A stretch of DNA of 64,000 bases, taken from Spirogloea muscicola. Its lineage: Eukaryota; Streptophyta; Zygnematophyceae; Spirogloeales; Spirogloeaceae. A program made the position numbers and the translations under genes. The stretch lies in assembly GCA_009602725.1 (NCBI GenBank), contig WELB01000144.1:151310-215309 (forward strand), given 5' to 3'. Positions 11,813 to 23,594 of this stretch are shown here, one piece after another (the first letter of the stretch is position 1; every line of letters begins with the position of its first letter). The notes beneath the pieces were generated by a model that saw only the letters and a program-made list of their open reading frames with translations, made no database searches and was not told where the DNA came from.

Positions 11813-13357
11813 AATTGCATCGAAGCCTTTACACGTCTTGGGCAGGTGGGTGATGAAGTCAACACTGACATCTGCTCGATTCTGCTGAGGATATTCCAAA
11901 GGCTCGAGTAAGACGGCAAGCTTCACAGATTTGGCCTTACTTCGCTGGCACGTAGCATAACTCCATACAAAAGAGCTTACTAGGGCCGAACAACCCGGCC
12001 ACAATTACATACGCCTTACTGCCTGCTTGGTCTTTCCCAACAACCAGATGACCACTTTAGGCTGTCGCAGGCAACTCCTGCATGATGCTATTGCGCAAGG
12101 CATTGCAGTCTGGAACTACAATGGCGTTTCCTTGCCTATAGAAGCCATTGTCATATTTGACCATGCGCACATGGGATACATCAGCAGATCATGGGTCAGT
12201 GCCATACCCGTCACGTATGCGCACGTACAGCTCAGAAAGGTTGGAGGTGGGTTGCCGAGAGACGCTACGAGCAGGACGCACGTCCGCGGTTGAAGTCCTG
12301 AAGTGCACAAGGCAGCCGCCTGCAGCCCCTGCAATGTGGCAGCTCACCGGATCCGCGACATGGATTCTTCCAGGGCGGTGCAACCACTGGAAAGGGAATG
12401 ATGCCATACTTTCTGCCCACCGAGCTTGAAGCCGGCTCAGATACTGTTGCGAGTGATAAATAGGTCAGCGGCAAATATCCCTGACCGTAAATTCAACCCC
12501 TCAAGATAGCAGCGTCACAAATGTAGGGCGTGCACAACAGCCAAGAGATCTTGCTCTCCCGTGGTATAGTTACGCTCTGCCGGATGAATCGTTGCTCAGC
12601 ATTCGCCTTTTGCCGCTGCTGATAATTTTTCCAAAGAGTGCCGGGCCCTCCGCTGAGCTCCAGGCCCCCCAGTAGAGGCTGTAGCGGCCGGGATGCGTCC
12701 GGCCTCCCCACCTGTGCTCCACATATGCCGACTGTAATTGAAGAGGAAAGTGTATTCCTGGTGGACTCAAGCCAGGCGTTGTTCACGGCATACTCTGCCA
12801 AAGCAATGTGGTCATCCCAGGCACTAACTCTGATACGAGACTGCCGTAGCATGTCCTCAAAGACCAGATTTATCCTCTCAATTTGACCGTCACTTTGGGG
12901 GTGGAAAGCTGTTGACATGGATTGCTTATGCCTATAAGCATGCACAATTCTCAGAAACAACCCGTTTGGGGACTCCATGCACTTCTAATAAATAATCAAA
13001 TAAATACAAAATAATAAAGTAGCTAGTTCATAGCTAGTTGCTATGCAAGACAATAGGTGGTCGTAGGAGCAAAATGCACCACTATCCTCTAACGGTCCAC
13101 AAACACAACGATTGCGGCTAATCCTATACGCATCGTGGGCAGGCAGGTGGGTGATGAAGTTGACGCTTACATCTGCCCATTCGGGCCGAGGTATCTCCAA
13201 ATGCTTGAATTTGCCGGCAAGCTTCTTGGAGGCATTGCTTACTACGCACGTATCACAACTCCGTACAAAGGTACTTGGGCCGAACAACCCGGCCGCCACA
13301 ACATACGGCTTACTGCTTTCTTGGTCTTTCCAACACCCAGATGACCACTGTAGGTCG
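11813..13357 (-). mobile_element. Ty3/gypsy pol debris, two joined fragments
   Basis: Reverse-strand fragments of two decayed copies. About 12560 down to 11813 reads RNase H end, H2C2 zinc region and integrase core (CQRSK, then VDFITHLPK). About 13357 down to 12561 reads integrase core and its C-terminal part (FHPQSDGQIERINLVFEDML). Their order shows they are separate pieces brought together. Both are fossils with many breaks. Confidence 0.75.
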
Positions 13358-13975
13358 TGTCATGCCCGGGCGCAGAGCGTCGTGGTGGCGTCGGCTAAGA
13401 GCCGGTTGGGCGGAACCGAGCAGGGACTAAACCTGGTCGGATGACTCGAGGTAGCAAGGGGTAGAGGGACTCTCAGCGGGGAGAAGCCGTGGAATGACTC
13501 GCTGGCAAGTGTGCAACTCGTAAGGGCGGGCCGTAGAGCCCTGAGGCGCCGGACGCTAAGTCCCTACTGCCTTGACCCCCCCCTCGCGGGAGTGGGGCCT
13601 TAACAATGTCGTACGGCGGAGAGAGGCCATCTCTCGACAATTCCCCCGTAGGAGAACGACCAAGCGCCGCTGCCGCCGCAGCCGCCGGCCAGGGTTCGGA
13701 GTGTGCAGCGCGCATCGCGCAGGCCAACGCTTCAGGCTAGGGTAGCCAGAGGTCCGGAGCGGTGAGAGATCCTCCGGAGGCAGAGACCACGCTCAAGTGA
13801 GAGAGGAGCGAATAAGGCGAAGAGGCGCCCTTCTGCTTGTGGTGGTGCTTCTTGCCACGTTGTTTGCCTGTCTGCTTACCTTGTAGTGAGGTCATGCAGG
13901 GCAGGCTGCTGCTGGTCAAGCAGAGTCCTGGCCTTTAGGCGGTGTTCCAGGTGTGGCACCTCGATGCCTACTTAG
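13358..13975. mobile_element. LTR family C, copy 2
   Basis: Starts TGTCATGCCCGGGCGCAGAG, like copy 1 at 9640, and shares the later segment with GGCAGGCTGCTGCTGGTCAA. The GGCATGACA end is not seen, so the right boundary is approximate. The copy is clearly older or rearranged relative to copy 1. Confidence 0.6.
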
Positions 13976-14121
13976 CGCTCGACAAGCAGGGACAACACCC
14001 GTCGCATGCAAATTTTGCATGGTACTATCGCAAGGCAATGCAGTCGGGAATACAATGGCCTTTCCTTGCCGATAGAAGCCATTGTCGTCTTTGACCATGC
14101 AAACATGGTCAAAGACGACTT
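13976..14121 (-). mobile_element. Small gypsy integrase-region remnant
   Basis: About 140 bp matching the reverse-strand sequence near 12050-12180 (the zinc-binding region upstream of the integrase core). Fossil fragment. Confidence 0.5.
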
Positions 14122-14580
14122 ACCTTATCGTATCGTATTCACCGTTTGGGAGTCGCAAACAGTACACTTTAACCTCGCTGCACTACGTGTAGCTAAGTAC
14201 GGGCTGAGGCCCTGGGCATCGTCCCGCGTGTACACGTGACATCATACTGTCCAGGCACCGGCGGCACGCGCCACTCCCCTGGGTTCGTCTCCCCAATCGT
14301 CAGGCCCGCCCCTCCAGAAGTGGACCTTGTGGCTACCCTCGTTACAACCTCAGGGGAGGGGGTGGAGATGAAACGCTTGTCAGTGGTAGGCCGAGGCCAG
14401 ACTGCTCCGGCGGACACGTGACGCCAAGAGAAGCACAGCCCTGCTGCTGCCTGCTGCCGCAGCCGCCGCCACAGCTCTGCTGCTGCCGCCTGCTGCCCAG
14501 CCCGTCGCCGCAGTTCGTTGCTGCGGGCCTCACCGGCTCTCTGTAAGTACCATGGCTGCGCCCCTTGCGGGGGCAGCTGC

Positions 14581-15076
14581 TGTAAGGAACCTCGCCCTAC
14601 ACAAGCAATTAGGGTGAGCACTCCTTCTTGAGTTCGGCTGTAGGAGGTCTCGGGACCAACCCACTACACAGGCAAAGCACTAGCGCATAGGCGCAGCGGA
14701 AGACAGGCCCTGTGGCGCCGCCGTCCGGCGGCGACTCCACCTCCTGGGCGCAGGCCGGCGCAGCAGGCCCCGCAGCAAGGTGCAGCGACGGCGAGCAGTG
14801 GCGAGGCTTCTCCTGGGCTTCACCGGTTCGAACTCCTCTCGAGCCTCAGCCCCGAGGCTCCTCGTGCTTCCCCGTGCTACCCCCTCTCCAGGAGTGTGAG
14901 CGAGTCACCCCATGGCCCGCCTTGCGGCGGGCCAAAGATCTCCCCTTGAACGGGTGCATCCTGGCGAGGGGTATTTTAGGACGGGGCCCGCACCTGGGCG
15001 GGCCACTTGTCCCAAATGGCCGGTCATGTACTGCCAACAGAGCCATGTGGCTTAACCAAACGGCTGCTTCACTACA
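14581..15076 (-). mobile_element. Solo LTR family B with 5-bp TSD GCTGC
   Basis: 496 bp, TGTAAGGAACC...TTCACTACA on the plus strand, flanked by identical GCTGC at 14576-14580 and 15077-15081. It matches the forward B LTR at 23068-23594 in reverse. No internal sequence remains, as expected after LTR-LTR recombination. Insertion into the A LTR makes it the younger of the two. Confidence 0.92.
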
Positions 15077-15172
15077 GCTGCTGACCCTCAGTCGCCGCCT
15101 TCCGGTGGTGCCTCAGGGTAAGACTTCCGCTGCGCTATTTTCGCGTATGTGCGCTGTGTGCGCTGGCGTTCA

Positions 15173-15251
15173 TCTGCAAAAAGGGTGTCTCCAGAACACC
15201 CTTTTGCAGAGACCCAACCAGGACGTTCTGACCCTAATTGTGTGTTTAGGG
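15173..15251 (+). other. Two LTR 3'-end stem-loops (A family)
   Basis: Stem I pairs 15173-15188 with 15196-15210 (TCTGC...GGGTGT with ACACCC...GCAGA). Stem II pairs CCCTAA (15232-15237) with TTAGGG (15246-15251). The same two-stem layout occurs near the end of the other LTR families with different paired bases. Confidence 0.6.
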
Positions 15252-17448
15252 ATGGGGACGACATAAGGTACGTCAGCTCCTGCTGGTACACTGCGCAATT
15301 GGACCTCTTGGCATACGATTGATTCTCACGCAGCAACTGCAGCACTCGGCGCAGGTGCCTGACGTGATCCTCCGGCGTTTTGCTGAACACCAGCGTGTCG
15401 TCCAAGTAAAGCAGCACAAAGCCATAGAGCAGGAGGCCAAAGACCCTCGTCATCACAGCCTGGAACATAGCCGGTGCATTGGTCAAACCAGGGCTCAGCA
15501 CCTTAACCTAAAAGTGTCCAAGCGGCGTATGGACGCCGACTTCGGAAAATCCGCGTATAACGAATGTGGTGATACTCAGTTTTGCGAGTCCAGGGAGCTA
15601 AATACAGTAGCCTCTGCAAGCCAATCGAATAGATAATCTATCCGAGGCAAAGGATGTCGGTTCTTGATAGTGAGCTTATTTATTGCCAGATAGTCAATGC
15701 ACGTGCGAAGACTGCCATCCTTCTTCTTGACAAAGAGGATAGGTGCACCGTACGGCGACTGAGATGGCTCAATGTGGCCCTTCCGCAGCAGATCCTCCAC
15801 CTGGGATTGGATTTCTCGAATCTCGAGAGGGCTCAGCCTGTACATAAGACGGTACAGCGGATTAGCGCCTGGCTCAATTGGAATGAGCCACACCTCGATG
15901 AGGAGGTAGACCGTCCGGAAGAGAGTCGGGAAACACATCCCCAAACCCTTCCAGCAACTTTCAACAACCCCGCCATTTGAATCCGCAGCATTCACACACG
16001 AGTCAGGCTCAGACTCATCATTCAACGCCACCATCACAACATATGCCGTCTGCACAGTGTTCTTGTGAGTCAATCGCTTCATCTGCATGGCGGACAGCAG
16101 AATGGAGGCAAGCAGGGGACGCCTGCCCAATGTCTGGCGTGCTGAGCACCTTCCTGGCGTGCTCCACCATCTTGGAAAAGTCTGTGGATGCGAGTGACGT
16201 TGCGGAGTCCCCCGTGACAGACGTGCGCATATTGGGAGGCAGCCCACTCTTGAAACGCTGGCACTGATCAATCGCCTTCATAGGCTCCGTGCGCAGTTTC
16301 GATAGCAGCAGCCTGAAGCGCCGCATGGATATCGCCATAGGCTGATATGAGTGACCTGGAAAAGAATACCCAGATGTTGTACTCATTAGGCGTCGTGGAT
16401 CGCTTGAGGGAGTCCCACCACTCACGAGGCCTCCCCGCGAGGTAGGTCGCAGCGAGCGGCACTCTTGTCCTCGCGTCCGCTTCCTTCAAGTCGAACCACT
16501 CTCACATCTCACTCAGCCACGCCTGAAGCCCACCCCGACGTCTTGACCAGTGAATTGCCTTGGCGCCAGGGCCGTTGCACGTCCATGCAACGGACTGCCA
16601 CCGCTCTTGCGCAGCAGAAGCACCGCGGCATCGATCTCTTGCGCATGCCGTTGTCCTGCACGGATCTGGGCAACGTGGGCGTGGTGCTCATTGCACATCC
16701 TCGCAAGGAGGCGGTAGTGAGCGGGTTCATCGCAGACTGGACTGCCGCCAGGTCCTGCGTGAGGAGAGCCATGCGTTGCACCTTCCCAGCCGACAAGCCC
16801 TCTTGGCCCGCGGCTCCCAGCTCGGCTTGCCCCTCTTGGGCTTGCCCCGCAGCAGCCACTGCCTCCGCAGCTGGCTCTGCAGCAGCCGCTGCCTCAGCAG
16901 CCGACCGCTCTACCTCCCGAGGAGGGCTCGGTCGCGCACTGGACGTGTGCAACTTCATGCTGTCTGAAGAACACTGAGTGATCAGTGTTAAAGCTCCGAC
17001 AGTCAGCAACACACACTCCAAAGTGCAATACAGGGCATCGCAAGCGTGGTGCACCAGCGAGCGAGCAATCAAGGCAGCGCGCAACTCCACACCTCCAATT
17101 AGCAGGCAGGCAGATAGCCGCAGATGTGACCAAGACCGATGCACACGATCAATGCTGGCCACACGACTAACCTTTACCACACAAAGGCTGCAGGCTCAAG
17201 CCACACCTCAAGGTGGCGATACGCAGCAGGTGGTCCTCCTCAAAGGATCAGGCAATCGATGATTGGCGATGGTCTCTGCTGGCTGCGCGAAGATGACTCA
17301 GCACCCGGAACTTCCGCTGAGCCGCCTCGCGGACCAACGTCTGGCAAGACACTTTATCTCAACAGAAACGGTGAAGCCTGCATCAGGACGATCCTCGCAT
17401 CATCAGCGGCGAGTACAGAAATCACAAGCCCGATAGATGCAAGACCGC

Positions 17449-17461
17449 CTCTGATACCAAA
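17449..17461 (-). other. Primer-binding site, initiator tRNA-Met type
   Basis: On the reverse strand TTTGGTATCAGAG follows the LTR end directly. This is the usual plant LTR-retrotransposon PBS, complementary to the 3' end of initiator tRNA-Met. It fixes the element's direction. Confidence 0.8.
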
Positions 17462-18044
17462 TGCAAAGAACCTCGCCCTACACACGCGTTTAGGATGACT
17501 TGTCCTTCTTGAGTTCGGCTGTAGGGGTATAGGGACCAACCCACTACACAGGCAAAGGATTAGCGCATAGGCTCAGCGGAAGACAGGTCCTGTGGCGCCG
17601 CCGTCCGGCGGCGACTCCACCTCCTGGGCGCAAGCCAGCGGCTGTCCCCCAAGGGGCGCAGCCACGGACTCCCAGCAGCAAGCCCCGTAGTAGGGCGCGG
17701 CGGCGCCTGCGGCGGCAAGCAGCCGCCAGGCTGCTCCTATGGGCTTCACCGGTCCGAACTCCTGTCGGGTCTCCGCCCAAGGCTCGTAGTGCTTCCCCCG
17801 TGCCACCCCCCCCTCCAGGGGTGTGAGCGGGTCGCCCCTAGGCCTGCCTTGCGGCGAGCCAAAGATCCTCCTTGAACGGGTGGATCCTAGCGAGGGGTAT
17901 TTCAGGATGGGCGGGGCCGCAAACCTGGGCGGGCCACTTGCCCGGCCAGCCAGCCCCACCTGGCGGGCCACTTGCCGTCACACGAAAGCGGTCAAGTAAC
18001 GCTAACAGCACCGCGTGGCTTAAACCAACGGCTGGATCGTTACA
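17462..18044 (-). mobile_element. LTR family B, 5' LTR of reverse element
   Basis: 583 bp, right end TTACA on the plus strand and left end next to the PBS. Contains the shared GGCGCCGCCGTCCGGCGGCGAC hairpin block and the CGGCTGTAGGGGT...ACCAACCC segment of the family. Confidence 0.75.
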
Positions 18045-18461
18045 TCTGTGGCACGATGAAGAACACAATTTCTTCAGGCCGACGGCGCGCAGGCCAGCTT
18101 AGAAGCGCCCAGCCTTGAAGCGCTGGCACCGGTCCACCGGTTTCATTGCCTCATCGCAGCTTCGAAAGCAGCCTGCCTGCAGCGTCGCACACATATGGTT
18201 CGAAGCCTGTGCCGCTCATGCGGATGGCATCCAACTTGTCGCGAGCTGTTGTAGACTGCTTAAGGGCGTCCCACCAGTCACGTGGCTCCCCCGCGAGGTA
18301 TGTCGCAGCGAGCGGCACTCTTGCCGTCGCGTCCGTTTCCACCAAAAGGGTCTATCTCGACATCTCGCTGAGCCACGATTGCAGCCCTCCCCGATCATTC
18401 TCGACGTAGGTGTCGTGCGTTGTCCCGTCGGTGGTCGATTTGTGTCGGTGCTGACTCGGAG
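18045..18461 (-). mobile_element. Gypsy gag fragment
   Basis: Reverse-strand reading contains VPLAATYLAGEPRDWWDALK, homologous to the gag domain at about 16440-16270. It lies between a B LTR and a G LTR and belongs to a third, decayed copy. Confidence 0.65.
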
Positions 18462-19345
18462 TGTGACGGCCCTGACCCTTAACAGCACTGTCGGGGGTCA
18501 GTACGTCCTTTTTGGTTTCGGTCGCTGGGATTTAGAGACAAACCCCCAGCACAGTGAAAGCACCACGTGTGATACGCAGCGGATGTCTCGCCCTGAGGCG
18601 CTGCCGACCGGCAGCGAGTAACCTCTCAGGTACGGGCCAGCGACTGTCCCCAGAAGGGAGCAGCCACAGTCTTACTCACAGAGAGCAGTCGAAGATCCGC
18701 GACGACGGAATGCGGCGACGGGCTGCAGCAGCGGGCAGCAGCAGAGCTGCGTCGGCGGGCTGCGGCAGCAGGGCTGCGCCTCTCTCTCGCGGGCTTCACT
18801 GAGGTTGACCGAGTTGTCTCCCAGTCGGCTCTCAGCCCTACTTGTAGTGCTTCATGTGCCACCCTCCCTGGGTCTCTGGGAGGTTCGTCTCAGGGCCCAC
18901 CTTCGGGAAGGCGGGCCCGACAAGGGGAATGGAGTGCGAGGGCAGGCCACGCGGCTCCCTTCTGGAGGCGGCGGCCGTCCTGCGGCGCCGCCGAGCGGCG
19001 CCCGGCGGCGCCGCCTTGCGGCGCCGCCCTGCGGCGCCGGCTTGCGGCGCCGCCAGTGAATCACGGGTTTGGCGCGGCGTCACAGGCGCGCGACACGTGT
19101 CCCATTTACGTCATTGCGGGCACGACAGCAGAATCAGGAATATGCCGAGAAGCTCCGCTCTGGAAGACCAGGATTCGCCGCCTCGGCTGGAGGCGGCGCG
19201 CCTGCACGTCACATCGTAAGCAGGCGCGACACCTCGCGCGGCACTCTCGCGCTCTCGCACGCGCGTCGCATGCGTCAGTCGCAAGCGCGTCAGTGGTTAG
19301 CGCTTAACTCGAAGCTAAGCGTCCCGTAACGGCGGGGACGTTACA
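18462..19345 (-). mobile_element. LTR family G, 3' LTR of reverse element
   Basis: 884 bp; plus-strand left end TGTGACGGCCC and right end GGGGACGTTACA, next to a reverse polypurine tract. It is the same family as the solo LTRs at 45751-46600 and 46625-47539. Confidence 0.8.
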
Positions 19346-21266
19346 TTCCTCCCCACTTAAATGTTCACGTCCTCGGGAACAAGGAGAGGGGGGCCACGAA
19401 CTCGAAGAGGTTAAGCTCGACGAGGGCGTGGAGAACTACGACGCAAAGGGGAATGCCCATTTTGCGAGATACTTACGGAGAATGGCGCGACAATGGGCAA
19501 TATTGGCCGCCGTTTCCCAGGTATTGTGCTCAGGTCCATGAACGAGCCACTTGACAAGGTACTCTCGGGACTTACGTCGCCCACGGGGTTTGTCGCGGTG
19601 AGACAATATCTCCTCCACCTGAAACTCTTCCTCCTTCGCAACGACGAGGGGAGGTGGGGGCGGTTGGACACGACCATCCGAATGGAATGGTTCGAGCTGG
19701 GAGACGTGGAATACCTTGTGGATTTTTCAGTGTACCGGTGTATCCAGCTCATATGCGACCGGACCGATACGTCGCACTACACGAAAGGGTCCAACCCACT
19801 TTGGCAGCAATTTAGGCGTACCGACTGCCCGCATGGAGAGGTGCTTTGTGCTCAAGAGCACTTGGGCACCCACGTCGAAGGATATATCTCGACGATGTCG
19901 ATCAGCATACGCCTTTTGCCGTTGCTGGGCAATATCCCAGCATTGCCTAGCCCTCCGCTGAGCTTCCAGGAGGTGACCGGTAAAGGTTGCTGCGACCGGC
20001 ACACGTTCCGGCCTCCCCACCTGTAAAGGTGCCCGGGGATGCTGACCGCACTTAAGGAAGAAAGGGGTGTTCTTGGTGGACTCATGAAAGGCATTTGTTC
20101 ACAGCATATTCCGCTGGAGCAAGATACTTATCCCAGCCGGTCTGGCTGGGGTTTGCAAAATGCCGTAACATGTCCTCCAAAACCCGATTCATCCTTTCTG
20201 TCTGACCATCGGTCTGGGGGTGGAATGCCGTGGATAAGGATTGCTTAGTGCCAATAAGCCTGCACACTTCACGCCAGAAGTAACCCGTGAAGCGAGGGTC
20301 GCGATCAGACACGATTCGCTCGGCCACTCCGTGCAGTTTCCATACACGGTCCACGAAGATACCAGCAAATTCCGGAGCGGACACTGTCGTGGTCGTAGGC
20401 GCAAAATGCACCATTTTACTTAGACGATCCACAACACGACAATGGCATCATAGCCGTTTCGCGTCCTGGGGAGTTGGGTGATGAAATTCACACTGACATC
20501 AGACCAGTTCCGCGAAGGAATCTCCAAAGGTTGGAGCAATCCGGCAGGCTTGTGAGAGCGTGCCTTAACTACGCTGGCAGGTGGCGCAAGTCTTCACAAA
20601 AGACTGTACCTGGGCTTTCAAGCCGGGCCACCAAAAGAGAAGCTGAATAGCTTTCTTTGTCTTCTTCATACCCAAATGACCACTATAGGGTGGCTCATGC
20701 ATCTCCTGCATGATAGTACTTCGTAGGGCATTGCAGTCAGGAACTACAATGGCGTCCCCTTGCCACCAAAAATCTTTGTCAGACACTACTGTGCGTGTAT
20801 TGTTTGCATCTGCAAACCACGGGTCGGTGCTATACCCATCACGAATACGCACATACAGCTCAGAGAGGTTGGCGGTGGACTGCCGAGCAGCTCCACGTCT
20901 GCGGTCTGAGCCCCTGATGCGTGCAAGACAGCCGCCACATCAGCCCCTACAATGCTGCGGCTCACCAGGTCCGCAACATTCATTCTTCCAGGGCGGTATA
21001 CCCACTGGAAATGGAATATGGCCAACAACTCTGCCCACCTTGTATGACGCCTGCTCAAATGCTGTTGTGTGTGAAAGTAGGTCAACGGGCAGTGATGCGT
21101 TACGACCGTAGATTCAACACCCTCGAGATAGCATCGCCACACACGTAGGGCGTGCACAACAGCAAGGAGGTCTTGCTTCCCCGTAGTGTAGTTACGCTCT
21201 GCCGGACGAAGCAGGCGTCTCTCAAATGCTACGGGGTCAGCCTCCTGCAAGAAACGGCACCAATAC
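18462..21266 (-). mobile_element. Ty3/gypsy chromodomain element with G LTR, 5'-truncated
   Basis: Reverse strand. From right to left: RNase H (about 21250-20930), H2C2 zinc region and integrase (about 20850-20080), integrase C-terminus (to about 19720), chromodomain (about 19660-19480), polypurine tract (about 19348-19358), 3' LTR 18462-19345. Reverse transcriptase, protease, gag and 5' LTR are absent: the element ends at the undetermined base at 21267. Broken, with several interruptions; protein similarity to the neighbouring forward copy is high. Confidence 0.82.
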
Positions 21267-21267
21267 N
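21267..21267. other. Undetermined base at an inverted join
   Basis: A single N separates a reverse-strand RNase H fragment (left) from a forward-strand RNase H fragment (right) of closely related gypsy elements, so the sequence is a broken palindrome about this point. Confidence 0.9.
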
Positions 21268-23594
21268 GTCTGGCGTTGCTACCTGGAAGGTGTGGCATTC
21301 ACGGTTGTCACGGATCATTGCCCGTTGACATATTTCCACACGCAGCAGCATTTGACGAGGCGTCAAGCTCGATGGGCTGAGTGCATGGCACAATTCGATT
21401 TCCAGTGGGTTTACCGCCCTGGACGTCTTAATGTTGCAGACCCTGTGAGTCGCAACATTCGCGGCCCTGATGCGTTGGCTTCCTTTAATGCTTCTGGAGT
21501 GCGGGCTGCAGGATTGCGACCGACTCGTCAAGCTTCTCGGCACACCACGGCTGAGCTCTCTGAGCTCTACGTGCGTATCCGTAAAGGGTATGGCACAGAC
21601 CCATGGTTTGCTGAAGCCGCCAACGTAGTAAGCACCCTCACTGGTGACAAAGGCTTCTGGTGGCGACGCTGTTGTGGTCCCCGAACTGCAATGCCTTGCG
21701 CACAGACATAATGCAGGAGCTGCATGATACGCCTTACAGTGGTCATTTGGGAGTGAGCAAAACCAAACAGGCTGTGCGACGCCTCTTTTGGTGGAAGGGC
21801 TTTTCAGCCCAGGTGCGCGCTTTTGTGGCAAGCTGTGCCACATGCCAACGTAGTAAGGCAATCTCTGGCAAGCCTGCCGGATTACTTCAGCCCTTGCAAA
21901 TTCCGGAGCGGAATTGGTCTGATGTAAGTGTGGACTTTATCACACAATTGCCTAAGACGCGGAACGGCTATGATGCCATTGTCGTCTTTGTGGATCGCCT
22001 GAGTAAGATGGCGCATTTTGCTCCCACTACTACGCGGGCATCGGCGAAGGATTTCGCTGGCGTCTTTGTGGATAAGGTGTGGAAGCTACATGGAATACCT
22101 GAGAGGCTGGTCTCGGACCGCGATCCTCGCTTTACAGGTCACTTCTGGAAAGAAGTCTGCAAGCTTATTGGCACGAAGCAGTCCATGTCCACAGCCTTCC
22201 AGCCACAAACGGATGGCCAAATTGAGCGCATGAATCGAGTTCTTGAGGACATGTTGAGACACTTTGTCAACTCTAGCCAGACTGACTGAGATGACTATTT
22301 GGCTTCAGCTGAATATGCTGTGAACAATGCCTATCATGCGTCCACCAAAGAGACTCCATTCTTCCTCAACTATGGTCAGCATCCCCGAGCTCCACTTCAG
22401 GTGGGGAGGCCAGAACAAGTTCCCGCCGCGGTAGCCTTTACTGGGACCCTCTTGGAGGCTCAGAGACGAGCTCGGCATTTCTTGGAAATTGCCCAGAGTC
22501 GCCAGAAGGCTTATGCTGACAAACATCGGAAGGACGTGTCCTTCGATGTTGGTGCACAAGTGCTGCTGAGCACGAAGCACTTATCCTTGCGGACTGTGGG
22601 TACGCGCAAGTTGCTGCCCAAGTGGGTTGGACCATTTGCAGTAGTACGCCTTGTGGGCAAGGTGTCCTACGAGTTGAAGACACCGGTGCATTGGAAGGTC
22701 CATAACGTCTTCCATGTGCCTCAGCTGAGGGCCTTCCTTTCGGATGGTCGTGTCCAACCGCCCCCACCTCCACTAGTCATCGAGGATGATCTTGAGTTTG
22801 AGGTGGAATAGATCTTGTCTCACAGGGACAAGCCTCGAGGGCGTAAGACCCGTGAGTATCTGGTGAAGTGGCTCGGGTATGGGCCTGAGCACAACACGTG
22901 GGAGCCTGCGGCCAATTTGGCAAATTGTCCGGATGCTCTCAGGGAAAACCTGGCCAAGGGTGGTAATTCTCCTAGGCTTGGTAGAGGCAGCAGCCGTCGG
23001 GCATCTTAATACCTGTCGGCTGTTCTCTCCTAGTTCCCGAGGACGTGAACACCAGATTGGGGAGGTATGTAATGAACCAGCCATTTGGTTAAGCCACATG
23101 GCTCCGTTGGCATTACATGACCGGCTATTTGGGACAAGTGGGCCCGCCAGGTGGCAGGCTGGCTGGCCGGGCAAGTGGCCCGCCCGATCAGAAATACCCT
23201 CGCTAGGATCCGCCCGTTCAAGGGAGGATCTTGGGCCCGCCCGCAAGGGCAGGCCTTGGGGCGACCCGCTCACACCCCTGGAGGGGGGGTGGCACGGGGA
23301 AGCACGAAGAGCCTTGGAGGCTGAGGTTCGGGGGAGTTCGAGCCGGTGAAGGCCAGGAGCAGCCTTGCCACTGCTCGCCGCCGCAGCCGCCGCCGCACCG
23401 TGCTGCGGGGCCTGCTGCGCCGGCCTGCGCCCAGGAGGTGGAGTCGCCGCCGGACGGCGGCGCCACGGGGCCTGTCTTCCGCTGCGCCTATGCGCTAGTG
23501 CTTTGCCTGTGTAGTGGGTTGGTCCCTAAACCCCTTCAGCCGAACTCAAGAAGGACTGCTCACCCTAACTGCGTGTTTAGGGAGGTTCCTTACA
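21268..23594 (+). mobile_element. Ty3/gypsy chromodomain element with 3' B LTR, 5'-truncated
   Basis: Forward strand. RNase H end (about 21270-21450), zinc region CATCQRSK (about 21835), integrase core (VDFITQLPKTRNGYDAIVVF, then FQPQTDGQIERMNRVLEDML), C-terminal GPY/F-type region, chromodomain [19 protein letters not shown] (about 22850-22910), polypurine tract near 23057-23066 and 3' LTR 23068-23594. About two breaks are apparent in what remains, the lowest in the window for gypsy pol, so it is probably among the younger copies. Everything upstream of RNase H is lost at 21267. Confidence 0.88.
23068..23594 (+). mobile_element. LTR family B, forward 3' LTR
   Basis: 527 bp, TGTAATGAACC...GGTTCCTTACA with near-perfect 11-bp terminal inverted repeats, preceded by GATTGGGGAGG (polypurine tract). 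It serves as the reference copy for family B. Stem II is CCCTAA/TTAGGG at 23563-23582. Confidence 0.88.

Larger units (their letters stand above)
14122..15264 (+). mobile_element. LTR family A, split by a solo B LTR
   Basis: Forward A LTR in two parts, 14122-14580 and 15077-about 15264, separated by the solo B LTR. It carries the family's CAG/CTG-rich block, the GTAAGTACCATGG motif and two 3' stem-loops. The left end is approximate. At its right edge begins a reverse-strand reverse-transcriptase fragment. Confidence 0.7.
15265..18044 (-). mobile_element. Ty3/gypsy element with 5' B LTR, left-truncated
   Basis: Reverse strand. 5' LTR 17462-18044, primer-binding site 17449-17461, gag about 17180-16270 (Ala/Glu-rich segment, then LAATYLAGRPREWWDSLKR of the retrotransposon gag domain), then reverse transcriptase from about 15930 to 15270 ([28 protein letters not shown] active-site motif). 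RNase H and integrase are missing: the element stops at the A LTR. Broken, with several interruptions and a missing 3' half. Confidence 0.8.

Noticed and set aside
15232-15251. CCCTAA/TTTAGGG as telomeric sequence
   Set aside because: Only one unit on each side, always at the LTR 3' end, and other LTR families replace the bases while keeping the pairing.
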